DNA from: SZUA-230 sp964581095
Lineage (GTDB): Bacteria; Bacteroidota; Bacteroidia; Cytophagales; Cyclobacteriaceae
NCBI GenBank assembly: GCA_964581095.1
Contig: CAZONK010000033.1
Location: forward strand, 1-19,571
Reading direction: 5' to 3'
DNA: 19,571 nt
Numbering within the stretch: the stretch's first letter is position 1; each line of letters begins with the position of its first letter. This document shows, piece by piece, positions 7,352-15,232 of this stretch. Below the pieces are notes generated by a model. The model made no database searches and was not told the origin of the DNA. It saw only the letters and a program-made list of their open reading frames with translations. The translations under genes were made by a program, and so were the position numbers.

Positions 7352-7780
7352 ATGAATCGCATATTAGTTTATAAGAATAAAATTTCCAAAACATATTATT
7401 ATGCTGAAAAAGGGATTATTTTTTATGAATATGCCGGTATCATTGATAAAAAAGCCACCGAATTACAAATTAAAAGTGTTCTTGAATTTGTAAAAGATAA
7501 AGAAGTACGTGGGGTACTTCTGGATATTCGTAAACTCTTGGGATCTTTTTTGAAATTTATTCCCTATCTACGTGAAATTTATTATCCAACCTTGATTGCC
7601 CGTGGCCTTTACTGCAAAACCATAGTTGTTTCAAAGGATATCATCACAAACCGTCTTTCAGAGAAACTTTATGATCTGCTTATTGAATTAGGAGTCAAAG
7701 CCAGCGTCTATAATAATATTTCAGAGGCCGAAGATTGGCTGGATTCAATGCTTGCTGAAAGAAAAAACTCCAATAAATAG
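7352..7780 (+). CDS. STAS/SpoIIAA-like small cytoplasmic protein
   Basis: This is a 142-aa soluble protein without signal peptide or membrane segments. Its layout resembles single-domain STAS/SpoIIAA-like proteins of Bacteroidota: strands IIFYEYAGII (23-32), a helix over TELQIKSVLEFV, the strand RGVLLDIRKL (53-62), a second strand CKTIVVSK (about 87-94), and a terminal helix SEAEDWLDSML typical of this group. No conserved phosphorylatable Ser after a DxSG motif is evident; the position reads LDIRK, so a classical anti-anti-sigma switch is doubtful. It is the first gene of the run leading into the rhamnose operon, 35 bp before the permease, so it could modulate the transporter or a regulator. 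That is inference from position. It might simply be an independent hypothetical gene. Confidence 0.55.
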   Translation: MNRILVYKNKISKTYYYAEKGIIFYEYAGIIDKKATELQIKSVLEFVKDKEVRGVLLDIRKLLGSFLKFIPYLREIYYPTLIARGLYCKTIVVSKDIITNRLSEKLYDLLIELGVKASVYNNISEAEDWLDSMLAERKNSNK

Positions 7781-7815
7781 AGTGTTCAAATTTTGGATAT
7801 GCGCTACTTTTTCCA

Positions 7816-9228
7816 ATGTTTGTTAAACATATGTCGGAAGAAGTAAATACTGCTCCTGGACAAACAGAATTTGAGCGTTCGGCTGTACCTGAATCTAGTT
7901 GGAAAGACTGGCGAAGTTTCCTGGGGATGTATGCGGGAGAGCATACTGCAGGAACGGAATTTATGATTGGCCCTCTATTCCTGACTACAGGTGTAAGTGC
8001 TTTTGATTTAATCATTGGATTATTAATTGGTAATTTTCTTGCCGTATTAAGCTGGAGGTTTTTAACAGCTCCAATTGCTACCAATGTACGATTAACGCTG
8101 TATCGACAACTTGAAAAAATCTGTGGAAAAAACCTGGTGAAAGTTTATAATCTCGCCAATGGCCTGTTATTTTGCTTTCTTGCAGGAGCAATGATTACGG
8201 TTGCAGCTACTGCGGTAGGCGTTCCTTTTGATATGGATATGCCTTCATTGTCTGATACTTATCCAACAAGTATTACCTGGGTTATCGTTGTGCTCGCCGT
8301 AGGTGCGGTGATTTCGTATGTTGCCGCACGTGGTTACAATCTTGTTTCAAGGTTTTCCAATATTGCTGCACCCTGGATGATACTGGTATTTATTGCTTGT
8401 GGCATTGTGGCGCTTACCCGGTTAGATGTACACTCATTTAGTGACTTTTGGGCGATCTGGGGTGAAGGAAGTAGTCCGATGGGAGGCCAGGTCAAATTTA
8501 CATTCTGGCATGTTGTGTTCTGGTCATGGCTTGTAAATGCTGCAATGCATTTAGGAATGTCAGACCTTACGGTTTTTCGATATGCCAAAAACCCCAGATC
8601 AGGATGGACTACGGCTGCCGGAATGTATGTAGGCCATTATATTGCCTGGATCTGTGCCGCCTTACTCTATGTACTTTATCTTAAAACTCCCGAAGCAGCA
8701 CAATTTTTGGCCAATGGCGATGCTCCACCCGTAGCGCCGGGGCCGATGGCCTATGATGCAGTTGGTATTTCAGGCCTTATTTGCGTAGTCGTTGCCGGGT
8801 GGACAACAGCCAATCCAACCATTTATCGGGCAGGGCTGGCATTTCAGGCAATCATTCCTGGCTCTTCAACCTTTAAAGTTACACTTGCTACAGGTGCACT
8901 TGCTACCATTGCCGGCATGTTTCCGGCTTTTGCAATGAAACTTTTGGATTTTGTCGCACTCTATGGATTTATTCTCGCTCCGATGGGGGCCATCATTGTT
9001 TTCGACTATTACCTCTCGTCGCGTTTTATTAGCAGCAATTATGCGGAAAAGGCCGGGATTAATTTCAATATATCCGTATTTCTTGCATGGGTAATAAGTG
9101 CAGGACTTTTTTATTTCATATCCATATCACAAGATATTTTTCTTCCATTTCTCACGGTTCCAGCCTGGTTGGCAAGTGGATTATTGTTTGTACTGTTCTC
9201 ACGTTTTCAACAAAAGAGGGTCACATGA
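7816..9228 (+). CDS. NCS1-like permease, probable rhamnose-operon transporter
   Basis: This 470-aa integral membrane protein has about 12 hydrophobic segments, for example 60-80, 115-135, 152-170, 186-200, 228-245, 268-290, 315-330, 352-372, 378-400, 418-435 and 448-462. The N-terminal DWRSFLGMYAGEHTAGTEFM, the APIATNVRLTLY loop (85-96) and GWTTANPTIYRAGLAFQ (328-344) resemble nucleobase-cation-symport-1 (purine/cytosine permease-like) transporters. NCS1 proteins normally carry nucleobases, hydantoins or vitamins, yet this gene is embedded in an L-rhamnose operon and no other sugar transporter is visible, so rhamnose (or a related sugar) is the inferred substrate. The start may be ATG 7816 or ATG 7831 (five residues shorter); neither has a Shine-Dalgarno sequence. 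The stop overlaps the next start as ATGA (9225-9228). Confidence 0.7.
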   Translation: MFVKHMSEEVNTAPGQTEFERSAVPESSWKDWRSFLGMYAGEHTAGTEFMIGPLFLTTGVSAFDLIIGLLIGNFLAVLSWRFLTAPIATNVRLTLYRQLEKICGKNLVKVYNLANGLLFCFLAGAMITVAATAVGVPFDMDMPSLSDTYPTSITWVIVVLAVGAVISYVAARGYNLVSRFSNIAAPWMILVFIACGIVALTRLDVHSFSDFWAIWGEGSSPMGGQVKFTFWHVVFWSWLVNAAMHLGMSDLTVFRYAKNPRSGWTTAAGMYVGHYIAWICAALLYVLYLKTPEAAQFLANGDAPPVAPGPMAYDAVGISGLICVVVAGWTTANPTIYRAGLAFQAIIPGSSTFKVTLATGALATIAGMFPAFAMKLLDFVALYGFILAPMGAIIVFDYYLSSRFISSNYAEKAGINFNISVFLAWVISAGLFYFISISQDIFLPFLTVPAWLASGLLFVLFSRFQQKRVT

Positions 9229-9401
9229 AGTATTTGATTAAAATAGGCGCTTTACTGGGTTTTGGCCTTACTTTCGTTTCACCACTTCTTGCATGGAACG
9301 AGGTAATTGATTTAGAGTTAAACAAAACTTTGATGTTAGCGGGCACAATCATCTGGTTTGCTTCAGCACCCTTAGTTTCTAAGAAAAAAGAGGTAAATTG
9401 A
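9225..9401 (+). CDS. 58-aa two-helix membrane protein coupled to permease
   Basis: This small protein begins MKYLIKIGALLGF at the ATG overlapping the permease stop (ATGA, 9225-9228), with AGAGGG six bases upstream. It has two hydrophobic helices, about residues 4-23 and 35-50, joined by a short polar loop (NEVIDLELNK), and ends in a basic tail SKKKEV. It is not recognised as a named family. The stop-start overlap indicates translational coupling, so an accessory or stabilising subunit of the permease is a reasonable guess but is not shown. A longer reading frame extends upstream to 9087, but that part lies inside the permease gene in another frame. The next gene starts 19 bp after its stop. 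Confidence 0.65.
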   Translation: MKYLIKIGALLGFGLTFVSPLLAWNEVIDLELNKTLMLAGTIIWFASAPLVSKKKEVN

Positions 9402-9420
9402 AAATAGAAAGTTTACGCTT

Positions 9421-11544
9421 ATGCTAGCTGAAAAAAGGAAAGAAATAACCACGTTCAAGTATGTAAACAACTTGTGGGATACCAGGAAAACATCTGCATT
9501 TGGAGAAGATGAAATCGCATTGTTTTTGTACCGATCGAATGCATTGGGAGCTGATTTAAGAATTACTAATTATGGTGGTGGTAATACAAGCTGCAAAACC
9601 ATTGAAAAGGATCCTCTGACAAATGAGGAAAAAGAGATCATGTGGGTGAAAGGTTCCGGGGGTGACCTTGGAACATTAAAAAGACAAGGGATAGCAGGTT
9701 TGTATGTAGATCGACTTCGAACGCTTAGAAACGCCTACCGTGGACTGGAGTATGAGGATGAAATGGTTGAATTATTCAATCACTGCATTTATGATCTTGA
9801 TAGCCGCGCACCTTCTATCGATACACCATTGCACGGGTTCTTGCCATTTAAACATATTGATCATTTGCACCCTGATGCAGTGATTGCAATTGCTGCATCA
9901 AAAGATGGTGAAAAAATCACAAATGAGATCTGGGGTGATTCAATGGGGTGGCTACCCTGGCAACGGCCGGGGTTTGACCTGGGGTTGAAACTGGAGAAAT
10001 GTGTTAGCGACAATCCCGGTATCAGGGGAATAATGCTGGGAGGCCATGGAGTATTTACCTGGGGAGACACCTCGCATGAGTGCTATATCAACAGCCTCGA
10101 AGTTATTGAATCGGCTTCAATGTATATCGAAAATCGAATTCGGAAAAATAAAGTCGTATTTGGCGGAAAAAATAATGCGACAAAGAAACCGGAAAGACCA
10201 AAGCGCAAAAAACTAGCAGCCCTGATCGCGCCAATATTAAGGGGGTTATGCTCTTCAGAAGTTTCAATGATCGGGCATTTTACTGATGATGATCGGGTTA
10301 TGGATTTTATTAACAGTAATAATTTGTCGGAACTTGCACGACTGGGGACTTCCTGTCCTGACCATTTCCTCAGAACCAAAATCCAACCTCTCGTTTTGGA
10401 TTTGGATCCGGATGCAGATTTGGCAGATTACGATGCAGTCAAGCAAAAGCTTTTACCTCAGTTTGAAACGTATCGCACTGAATACAAAGAGTATTATGAT
10501 AGCTGCAAGCATCAAAGCAGCCCGTCCATGCGGGACCCCAATCCCGTTGTGATTTTATATCCCGGGGTTGGAATGTTTACGTTCGCCAAAAATAAGGTAA
10601 CAGCACGTATTGCCGCTGAATTTTATATCAATGCGATCAATGTGATGCGCGGGGCGGAAGCAATTTCGGAATATGTTGCCCTTCAACGGCAGGAGGCATT
10701 CAATATTGAGTACTGGGCACTTGAGGAAGCTAAACTAAAAAGGCAACCACCGGCGAAACCGCTTGCCGGCAGGATTGCTTTTATCACCGGGGCAGGAGGA
10801 GGAATTGGAAAAGCCATAGCTAATAAACTTGTAGCTCAAGGGGCATGTGTTGTACTTTCTGATATCTCTGAAGAACGACTGAAAGAAGCAGATAGTGATT
10901 TTAGTAATGATACCTCAACCTATGAGGTTTGTGATATTGGAAATCAGGAATCAGTTACCACAGCTCTGGAGAACACTGTACTTGCATTTGGAGGTGTGGA
11001 TATTCTGGTACACTCAGCTGGCCTGGCAATGTCGGAATCATTAAAGGACACCTCGTTGGATAGTTGGAACCTTCTAATGGATGTGCTCGCAAAAGGACAG
11101 TTGCTGGTTGCACAAGTGGGTACCACCATCATGCAAAAGCAAGGATTGGGGGGCGATATAGTAAATATTGTAAGTAAAAATGCCCTGGTTTCCGGCCCAA
11201 ACAATGTAGCGTACGGAACAGCAAAAGCAGCCCAATTGCACATGAGCCGATTGTTAGCCGCTGAACTAGGGCCGGAGAAGATCAGGGTAAATGTTGTAAA
11301 TCCGGATGCAGTGATTGTGGGGAGTAAAATCTGGGAAGGGGAATGGGCTGAGGGAAGAGCGAAAGCGTATGGGATAACAGTTGATGAATTACCGGCACAT
11401 TATGCAAAACGCAACCTTCTTAATGCGATAATATATCCGGAAGACATTGCAAAAGCCGTTGTTGCTGTACTCACAGAATTAAAAAAGAGTACCGGAAATG
11501 TGATCAATGTAGATGGTGGAATCCCTGCTGCCTTCGTCCGCTAG
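9421..11544 (+). CDS. rhaEW: Bifunctional rhamnulose-1-phosphate aldolase / short-chain dehydrogenase
   Basis: This 707-aa fused enzyme catalyses the last two steps of L-rhamnose catabolism in related systems: cleavage of L-rhamnulose-1-phosphate to DHAP and L-lactaldehyde, then NAD-dependent oxidation of the aldehyde to L-lactate. Residues about 30-410 form a class II aldolase/adducin domain: the phosphate-side NYGGGNTSCK (50-59), WVKGSGGDLG (75-84), zinc ligands in HIDHLHPD (His148, His150) and GGHGVFTWGD (His209). Residues about 448-707 form a short-chain dehydrogenase: Rossmann TGAGGGIG (456-463), the HSAG segment (531-534), Ser585, and YGTAK with catalytic Tyr598 and Lys602. Both active sites look intact. 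Length is normal for the fused form. It sits between the permease pair and rhaI with short gaps, in one operon. Lactate dehydrogenation is inferred from characterised relatives. Confidence 0.92.
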   Translation: MLAEKRKEITTFKYVNNLWDTRKTSAFGEDEIALFLYRSNALGADLRITNYGGGNTSCKTIEKDPLTNEEKEIMWVKGSGGDLGTLKRQGIAGLYVDRLRTLRNAYRGLEYEDEMVELFNHCIYDLDSRAPSIDTPLHGFLPFKHIDHLHPDAVIAIAASKDGEKITNEIWGDSMGWLPWQRPGFDLGLKLEKCVSDNPGIRGIMLGGHGVFTWGDTSHECYINSLEVIESASMYIENRIRKNKVVFGGKNNATKKPERPKRKKLAALIAPILRGLCSSEVSMIGHFTDDDRVMDFINSNNLSELARLGTSCPDHFLRTKIQPLVLDLDPDADLADYDAVKQKLLPQFETYRTEYKEYYDSCKHQSSPSMRDPNPVVILYPGVGMFTFAKNKVTARIAAEFYINAINVMRGAEAISEYVALQRQEAFNIEYWALEEAKLKRQPPAKPLAGRIAFITGAGGGIGKAIANKLVAQGACVVLSDISEERLKEADSDFSNDTSTYEVCDIGNQESVTTALENTVLAFGGVDILVHSAGLAMSESLKDTSLDSWNLLMDVLAKGQLLVAQVGTTIMQKQGLGGDIVNIVSKNALVSGPNNVAYGTAKAAQLHMSRLLAAELGPEKIRVNVVNPDAVIVGSKIWEGEWAEGRAKAYGITVDELPAHYAKRNLLNAIIYPEDIAKAVVAVLTELKKSTGNVINVDGGIPAAFVR

Positions 11545-11566
11545 TTATTTAATCACCTAATAAATT

Positions 11567-12844
11567 ATGAGAGTAGAAAAAGACAGAGTAGCTGAAGCAA
11601 ATGGAAATTCTGCCGGTAAGCACATTGAGCAATTATCTTTTCTAATTCAACAATTGAGCCCGCAGACTGATCTGGAAAGGATTATCAGGACCCTTCAGGA
11701 TTTTCAGGTGGCCATTCCAAGCTGGGCGCTGGGGACGGGAGGTACCCGGTTCGGTCGATTTTCGATTGGCGGGGAGCCGTCCAGCCTTGAAGAGAAAATA
11801 AACGATGTAGCAATCATTAATGACCTTACAAAATCTGCCGGGGCCATATCATTGCACATTCCGTGGGATATCCCAAAAGACACGAGAGCAGTCAGTGAGT
11901 TTGCGGAATCCCGGGAAATTGTTTTCGATGCTGTCAATTCAAATACTTTTCAGGATCAGGAGGATCAGAATTATAGCTATAAGTTCGGTTCGTTAAGTCA
12001 CGTAAAAGGGAGGGTAAGAAAGCAGGCAATCGACCATAACATAGAGGTGATTGAATTTGGAAAAGAGCTTGGATCAAAATCTATAACTATTTGGCTTGCC
12101 GATGGGTCATCCTTTCCGGGCCAGTCAGATTTCAGGACGTCCTTAAAAAATACCCAGTCTTCATTAAAAGAGATTTACGAAGGGATGCCGGATGACTGGA
12201 AGATGTACATTGAATATAAACCGTATGAACCCAATTTTTATTCAATGGTTATTCCGGATTGGGGTACCTCCTCCCTGCTGGCTGAAGGATGTGGAGAAAA
12301 TGCCTACAGTCTCGTGGACCTCGGACACCACCTGCCCAATACAAATATTGAACAGATTGTAGCTACGCTTATGATGAAAGGGAAACTGGGAGGGTTCCAC
12401 TTCAATGATTCAAAGTACGGGGATGACGATCTAACTGCAGGAAGCATCAAACCGTACCAGTTATTTCTTATTTTCAATGAACTGGTAATTGGAATGGAAG
12501 AAAATACAAATGGACATAAACTTGCCTGGATGATCGACTCCAGTCATAACCTGAAAGATCCCCTGGAAGATTTAATGCAATCCATTGAGGCGATCCAGGT
12601 AGCATATGCACAAGCACTGCTTGTTAATCGAAAGATGCTTCAACAGGCCCAGCAGGAAAACGATGTGGTGCTTTGCCAGGAAATTTTGCAGGAAGCCTGC
12701 AGGACTGATGTAAGGCCATTGATACGGGAAGCAAGATTGCGGGCTGGTGGTAGTCTGCATCCGATTGCCCAATTCAGGAAAATGAAAGTAAGGGAGAAAT
12801 TGATCAGGGAGCGGGGAAGGGAGTCCACCGCAACCGGGCTGTAA
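11567..12844 (+). CDS. rhaI: L-rhamnose isomerase (RhaI type)
   Basis: This 425-aa cytoplasmic enzyme converts L-rhamnose to L-rhamnulose. It is the xylose-isomerase-like TIM-barrel type known from Pseudomonas stutzeri, not the E. coli RhaA type. Metal ligands are in place: Glu216 (YIEYKPYEP), Asp251 (LVDLGHH), His278 in GGFHFNDSKYGDDD, the Asp286-288 cluster, and Asp324 (MIDSSHN). As recalled, the P. stutzeri ligands are 219, 254, 281 and 327, a uniform offset of three, supporting orthology and a complete enzyme. The N-terminal SWALGTGGTRFGRF segment (52-65) is also typical. It starts 22 bp after rhaEW and ends 13 bp before the kinase. It has a basic C-terminal tail (RKMKVREKLIRERGR), common in this group. 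No Shine-Dalgarno precedes the ATG. Confidence 0.94.
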   Translation: MRVEKDRVAEANGNSAGKHIEQLSFLIQQLSPQTDLERIIRTLQDFQVAIPSWALGTGGTRFGRFSIGGEPSSLEEKINDVAIINDLTKSAGAISLHIPWDIPKDTRAVSEFAESREIVFDAVNSNTFQDQEDQNYSYKFGSLSHVKGRVRKQAIDHNIEVIEFGKELGSKSITIWLADGSSFPGQSDFRTSLKNTQSSLKEIYEGMPDDWKMYIEYKPYEPNFYSMVIPDWGTSSLLAEGCGENAYSLVDLGHHLPNTNIEQIVATLMMKGKLGGFHFNDSKYGDDDLTAGSIKPYQLFLIFNELVIGMEENTNGHKLAWMIDSSHNLKDPLEDLMQSIEAIQVAYAQALLVNRKMLQQAQQENDVVLCQEILQEACRTDVRPLIREARLRAGGSLHPIAQFRKMKVREKLIRERGRESTATGL

Positions 12845-12857
12845 TTGACATACCCCA

Positions 12858-14174
12858 ATGAATGCAACCGCGATTTTTGATGTTGGCAAAACAAATAAAA
12901 AAATCATCGTTTTCGATGAAAACTTTCAGGCGGTTCACCAGGAGCAAATCACTATTTCGGAGACAAAAGACGATGACGGTCATCCATCGGATGACCTTGC
13001 TGCAATTGAAGAATGGATAATGACCACTCTCGAGAAAGCATTGTTGCAATCTAAATTCCGGATTACAAAATTGAATTTTTCTACTTATGGTGCAACCCTT
13101 GTAAATCTTGGTAAAAACGGAGAGGTGGTTACACCAATGTATAATTACCTCAAGCCTTTTCCACAGGATTTGCTTGAACAATTTCTGGATGAATGCGGAG
13201 GTCACGAAGCATTTAGTACACAAACAGCAAGTCCACTATTAGGTATGCTGAATTCCGGGTTGCAGTTGTATTGGTTGAAGTATCGAAAACCTCATTTATT
13301 TGACAAGATTAAATGCTCGCTTCATTTACCTCAGTATTTTTCTTATTTATTTACAGGTAAAATAACTGGTGAATACACTACGGTTGGTTGCCATTCCGGA
13401 TTATGGGATATCGAAAAAAAAATGTACCACGAATGGACACAAAAAACGGGAATTGCTTCTGTTCTTCCAGAGGTAAAACTTGCTTCTGAAACAACGAAAA
13501 TCAATTGGAAGGGAAGACCAATGGAGGTGGGGCCTGGTATAAATGACACATCGGCAAACCTTGTACCCTACCTGCAACGCGAGAAAGACCCTTTTATGCT
13601 GCTATCAACAGGTACATGGAATATTGCATTGTTTCCATTTAGTAAGGATCCACTGAGTTTTAGTGAGTTGGAGCAGGATTGTTTGTATTTTTTACAAAAT
13701 GACGGGCAGCCTGTAAGAGTCGCCAGGCTCTTTATGGGAAATGAGTACCGATTACAAATAAATGAAATGACACCTTTTTTTAATAAAGCGGAAAACTACC
13801 ATACGCATATAAAATTTGATAACGGGATTTTTAAAAGCCTGAAGGAAAAAGGACCAAAGCACTTCTTATGGAAGAGTATTGATCTTCCCAGTATCCACAA
13901 GCAGATCGAACAAACAGATTATCAAAAATTCGGATCATTTGAGGAAGCCTACCATCAATTGATGATGGAACTTGTGGAGATCCAGGTTGAAAGAATAATG
14001 CTCTCCCTGGGATCAGGAAAAATCAGAAAATTATTTGTTGATGGAGGATTTGTAGAAAATGATGTATTTATGTCGCTCCTGAAAATAAATTTACCAGGGA
14101 TGGAAATAGTCCCCGGTAACCAGATTGCCGGCTCCGCCCGCGGTGCGGCGATGGTGATGCGTGATTGCTCGTAA
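12858..14174 (+). CDS. rhaB: FGGY-family sugar kinase, probable L-rhamnulokinase
   Basis: This 438-aa cytoplasmic kinase is expected to phosphorylate L-rhamnulose to L-rhamnulose-1-phosphate. FGGY/ASKHA hallmarks are visible: phosphate-1 loop FDVGKTNKK (7-15), GPGINDTSANLVPY (225-238) carrying the catalytic Asp230, the STGTWNIALFP phosphate-2 strand (250-260), and the adenosine motif VDGGFVEND (394-402). The GAAM (429-432) near the end is also typical. The length is somewhat shorter than E. coli RhaB. Substrate assignment rests on position immediately downstream of rhaI and rhaEW; by sequence alone a fuculokinase or other ketose kinase is possible. It is the last gene of the operon and is followed by a perfect 9-bp hairpin (14225-14247). 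Confidence 0.88.
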   Translation: MNATAIFDVGKTNKKIIVFDENFQAVHQEQITISETKDDDGHPSDDLAAIEEWIMTTLEKALLQSKFRITKLNFSTYGATLVNLGKNGEVVTPMYNYLKPFPQDLLEQFLDECGGHEAFSTQTASPLLGMLNSGLQLYWLKYRKPHLFDKIKCSLHLPQYFSYLFTGKITGEYTTVGCHSGLWDIEKKMYHEWTQKTGIASVLPEVKLASETTKINWKGRPMEVGPGINDTSANLVPYLQREKDPFMLLSTGTWNIALFPFSKDPLSFSELEQDCLYFLQNDGQPVRVARLFMGNEYRLQINEMTPFFNKAENYHTHIKFDNGIFKSLKEKGPKHFLWKSIDLPSIHKQIEQTDYQKFGSFEEAYHQLMMELVEIQVERIMLSLGSGKIRKLFVDGGFVENDVFMSLLKINLPGMEIVPGNQIAGSARGAAMVMRDCS

Positions 14175-14224
14175 AGTAATTTTATAACCTTGGTCTGGTT
14201 GCCTCCCTATTTGTTAAAATCGTC

Positions 14225-14247
14225 ATTACCCGGTTTATCCGGGTAAT
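14225..14247. terminator. Perfect 9-bp hairpin after the rhamnose operon
   Basis: ATTACCCGG (14225-14233), loop TTTAT, then CCGGGTAAT (14239-14247) form a perfect stem 51 bp downstream of the kinase stop. No T-run follows on the plus strand, so it is not a canonical intrinsic terminator. It may stop or stabilise the operon transcript, or be a repeat. Confidence 0.35.
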
Positions 14248-14338
14248 CCCAAAGTTGCGCTTTCCAAAAATACGCCTATTGGAAAACTGCTTGAACAAAC
14301 TGGATATTTTTTCTTAGATTAGATTACATATAGTAAGT

Positions 14339-14356
14339 AAGCCACATATGTGGTTT
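14339..14356. repeat. CCACATATGTGG palindrome with attC-like flank
   Basis: CCACATATGTGG (14342-14353) is a perfect palindrome, extended to 18 bases by AAG/TTT flanks with one G-T wobble. It is followed by GCTCAGCCGTTACC (14357-14370). This lies about 90 bp upstream of the HigB start, at the boundary between the rhamnose operon and the accessory block. It could be an operator, a cassette boundary or a chance palindrome. Confidence 0.35.
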
Positions 14357-14418
14357 GCTCAGCCGTTACCATCCATAAAGTATTAGCGCACAAAAGTTCC
14401 CATATCAAGAACGTTTGC

Positions 14419-14427
14419 TATATTTTG
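14419..14427 (+). promoter_or_regulatory. Candidate -7 box for higBA
   Basis: TATATTTTG has the TAnnnTTTG form and lies 16 bases before the HigB start. A GTTC (14396-14399) and GAAC (14409-14412) inverted pair sits just upstream and could be part of an autoregulatory operator, as antitoxins of this type repress their own promoters. No -33 TTTG is found at the usual spacing. Confidence 0.25.
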
Positions 14428-14443
14428 TACATCAGAAACTTGA

Positions 14444-14740
14444 ATGGAAAGAATATTCGCAAAGAGTACCCTTAGACAATATTGGGAAAAACATGCAGAG
14501 GTAGAACAACACCCTAAGACGTGGTATGACACTGTAATGAGCTCAAGTTGGAATAATCCAGCTCAGGTCAAGAATACCTTTGCCAATTCAAGTATTTTGA
14601 AAAATAGAAGAGTAGTTTTTAACATAAAAGGGAATTCATATAGATTAATTGCAAAATTTAACTTTGAGAAGCAATGGGTGTTCATACGATTCATTGGAAC
14701 CCATTCTGAATACGATAAAATTGATGCAAACACAGTTTAA
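14444..14740 (+). CDS. higB: HigB-type toxin (RelE-superfamily mRNA endonuclease)
   Basis: This 98-aa protein matches the HigB_toxin family of ribosome-dependent mRNA interferases. Diagnostic segments are VVFNIKGNSYRLIAKFNF (57-74) and VFIRFIGTHSEYDKI (79-93), preceded by the N-terminal helix RQYWEKHAEVEQ and the WYDTV segment. The length is normal and the C-terminal HSEYDKI region carrying likely active-site residues is intact. It lies 9 bp before its HTH antitoxin gene, the toxin-first order typical of higBA and opposite to most toxin-antitoxin pairs. It would inhibit translation when the antitoxin is lost. The block lies between a metabolic operon and housekeeping genes, consistent with acquisition by transfer. 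Confidence 0.88.
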   Translation: MERIFAKSTLRQYWEKHAEVEQHPKTWYDTVMSSSWNNPAQVKNTFANSSILKNRRVVFNIKGNSYRLIAKFNFEKQWVFIRFIGTHSEYDKIDANTV

Positions 14741-14749
14741 TTTGAGATT

Positions 14750-15118
14750 ATGGATATACGACCAATAAAAAATGATACTGACTATTACCAAGCTTTGAAC
14801 AGACTTGAAGTTGTATTTGATGCACCAATTGGTTCAGTTGATAGCGATGAGGCAGATGTGCTCGGCTTACTAGTTGACGAATACGAGAAGAAAAATTTTA
14901 CGATTGAGGCACCAGAGCCGATTGAGGCAATTAAAATTAGGATGGAAGACATGCAGCTCAAGCAAAAAGATTTGATTGGAGTGATAGGAGGAAAAAGCAG
15001 AGTATCTGAAATCCTCAATAAAAGGCGTAAGCTAACGGTTGAAATGGTACGGAATTTAGCTGAACGATTAAACCTATCATCTCAGATTCTAATTAAAGAT
15101 TACAGACTGGTGAAATAA
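14750..15118 (+). CDS. higA: HigA-type antitoxin with HTH_XRE domain
   Basis: This 122-aa protein resembles COG5499-type HigA antitoxins. An acidic N-terminal region (IKNDTDYYQALNRLEVVFD, 6-24, then DSDEADVLGLLVDEYEK) is followed by a helix-turn-helix of the XRE type (about 58-112), with IRMEDMQLKQKDLIGVIG as the first helices and SRVSEILNKRRKLTVEMVRNL as the recognition region. It starts 9 bp after the toxin stop, so the two are co-transcribed. The expected roles are to neutralise HigB by direct binding and to repress the higBA promoter. An operator has not been defined, though an inverted GTTC/GAAC pair lies upstream of higB. Confidence 0.88.
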   Translation: MDIRPIKNDTDYYQALNRLEVVFDAPIGSVDSDEADVLGLLVDEYEKKNFTIEAPEPIEAIKIRMEDMQLKQKDLIGVIGGKSRVSEILNKRRKLTVEMVRNLAERLNLSSQILIKDYRLVK

Positions 15119-15232
15119 CAGATGTCAACATATGCTAAAAATCCATACGCTTCCCTATGGCTATCGGGAGAGCAATTTGCAAAGGGCATTTGATTCAGAT
15201 ACTTTTATATGATCAAATAAAAGGGGTGCATA

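Noticed and set aside
9087..9224. Longer N-terminus for the 58-aa membrane protein
   Set aside because: The extension lies within the permease gene in another frame and its residues look random; ATG 9225 has an AGAGGG upstream.
12572..13223. Minus-strand frames of 84-139 codons over rhaI/kinase junction
   Set aside because: They are antisense to two genes with complete catalytic motifs and carry no signals of their own.
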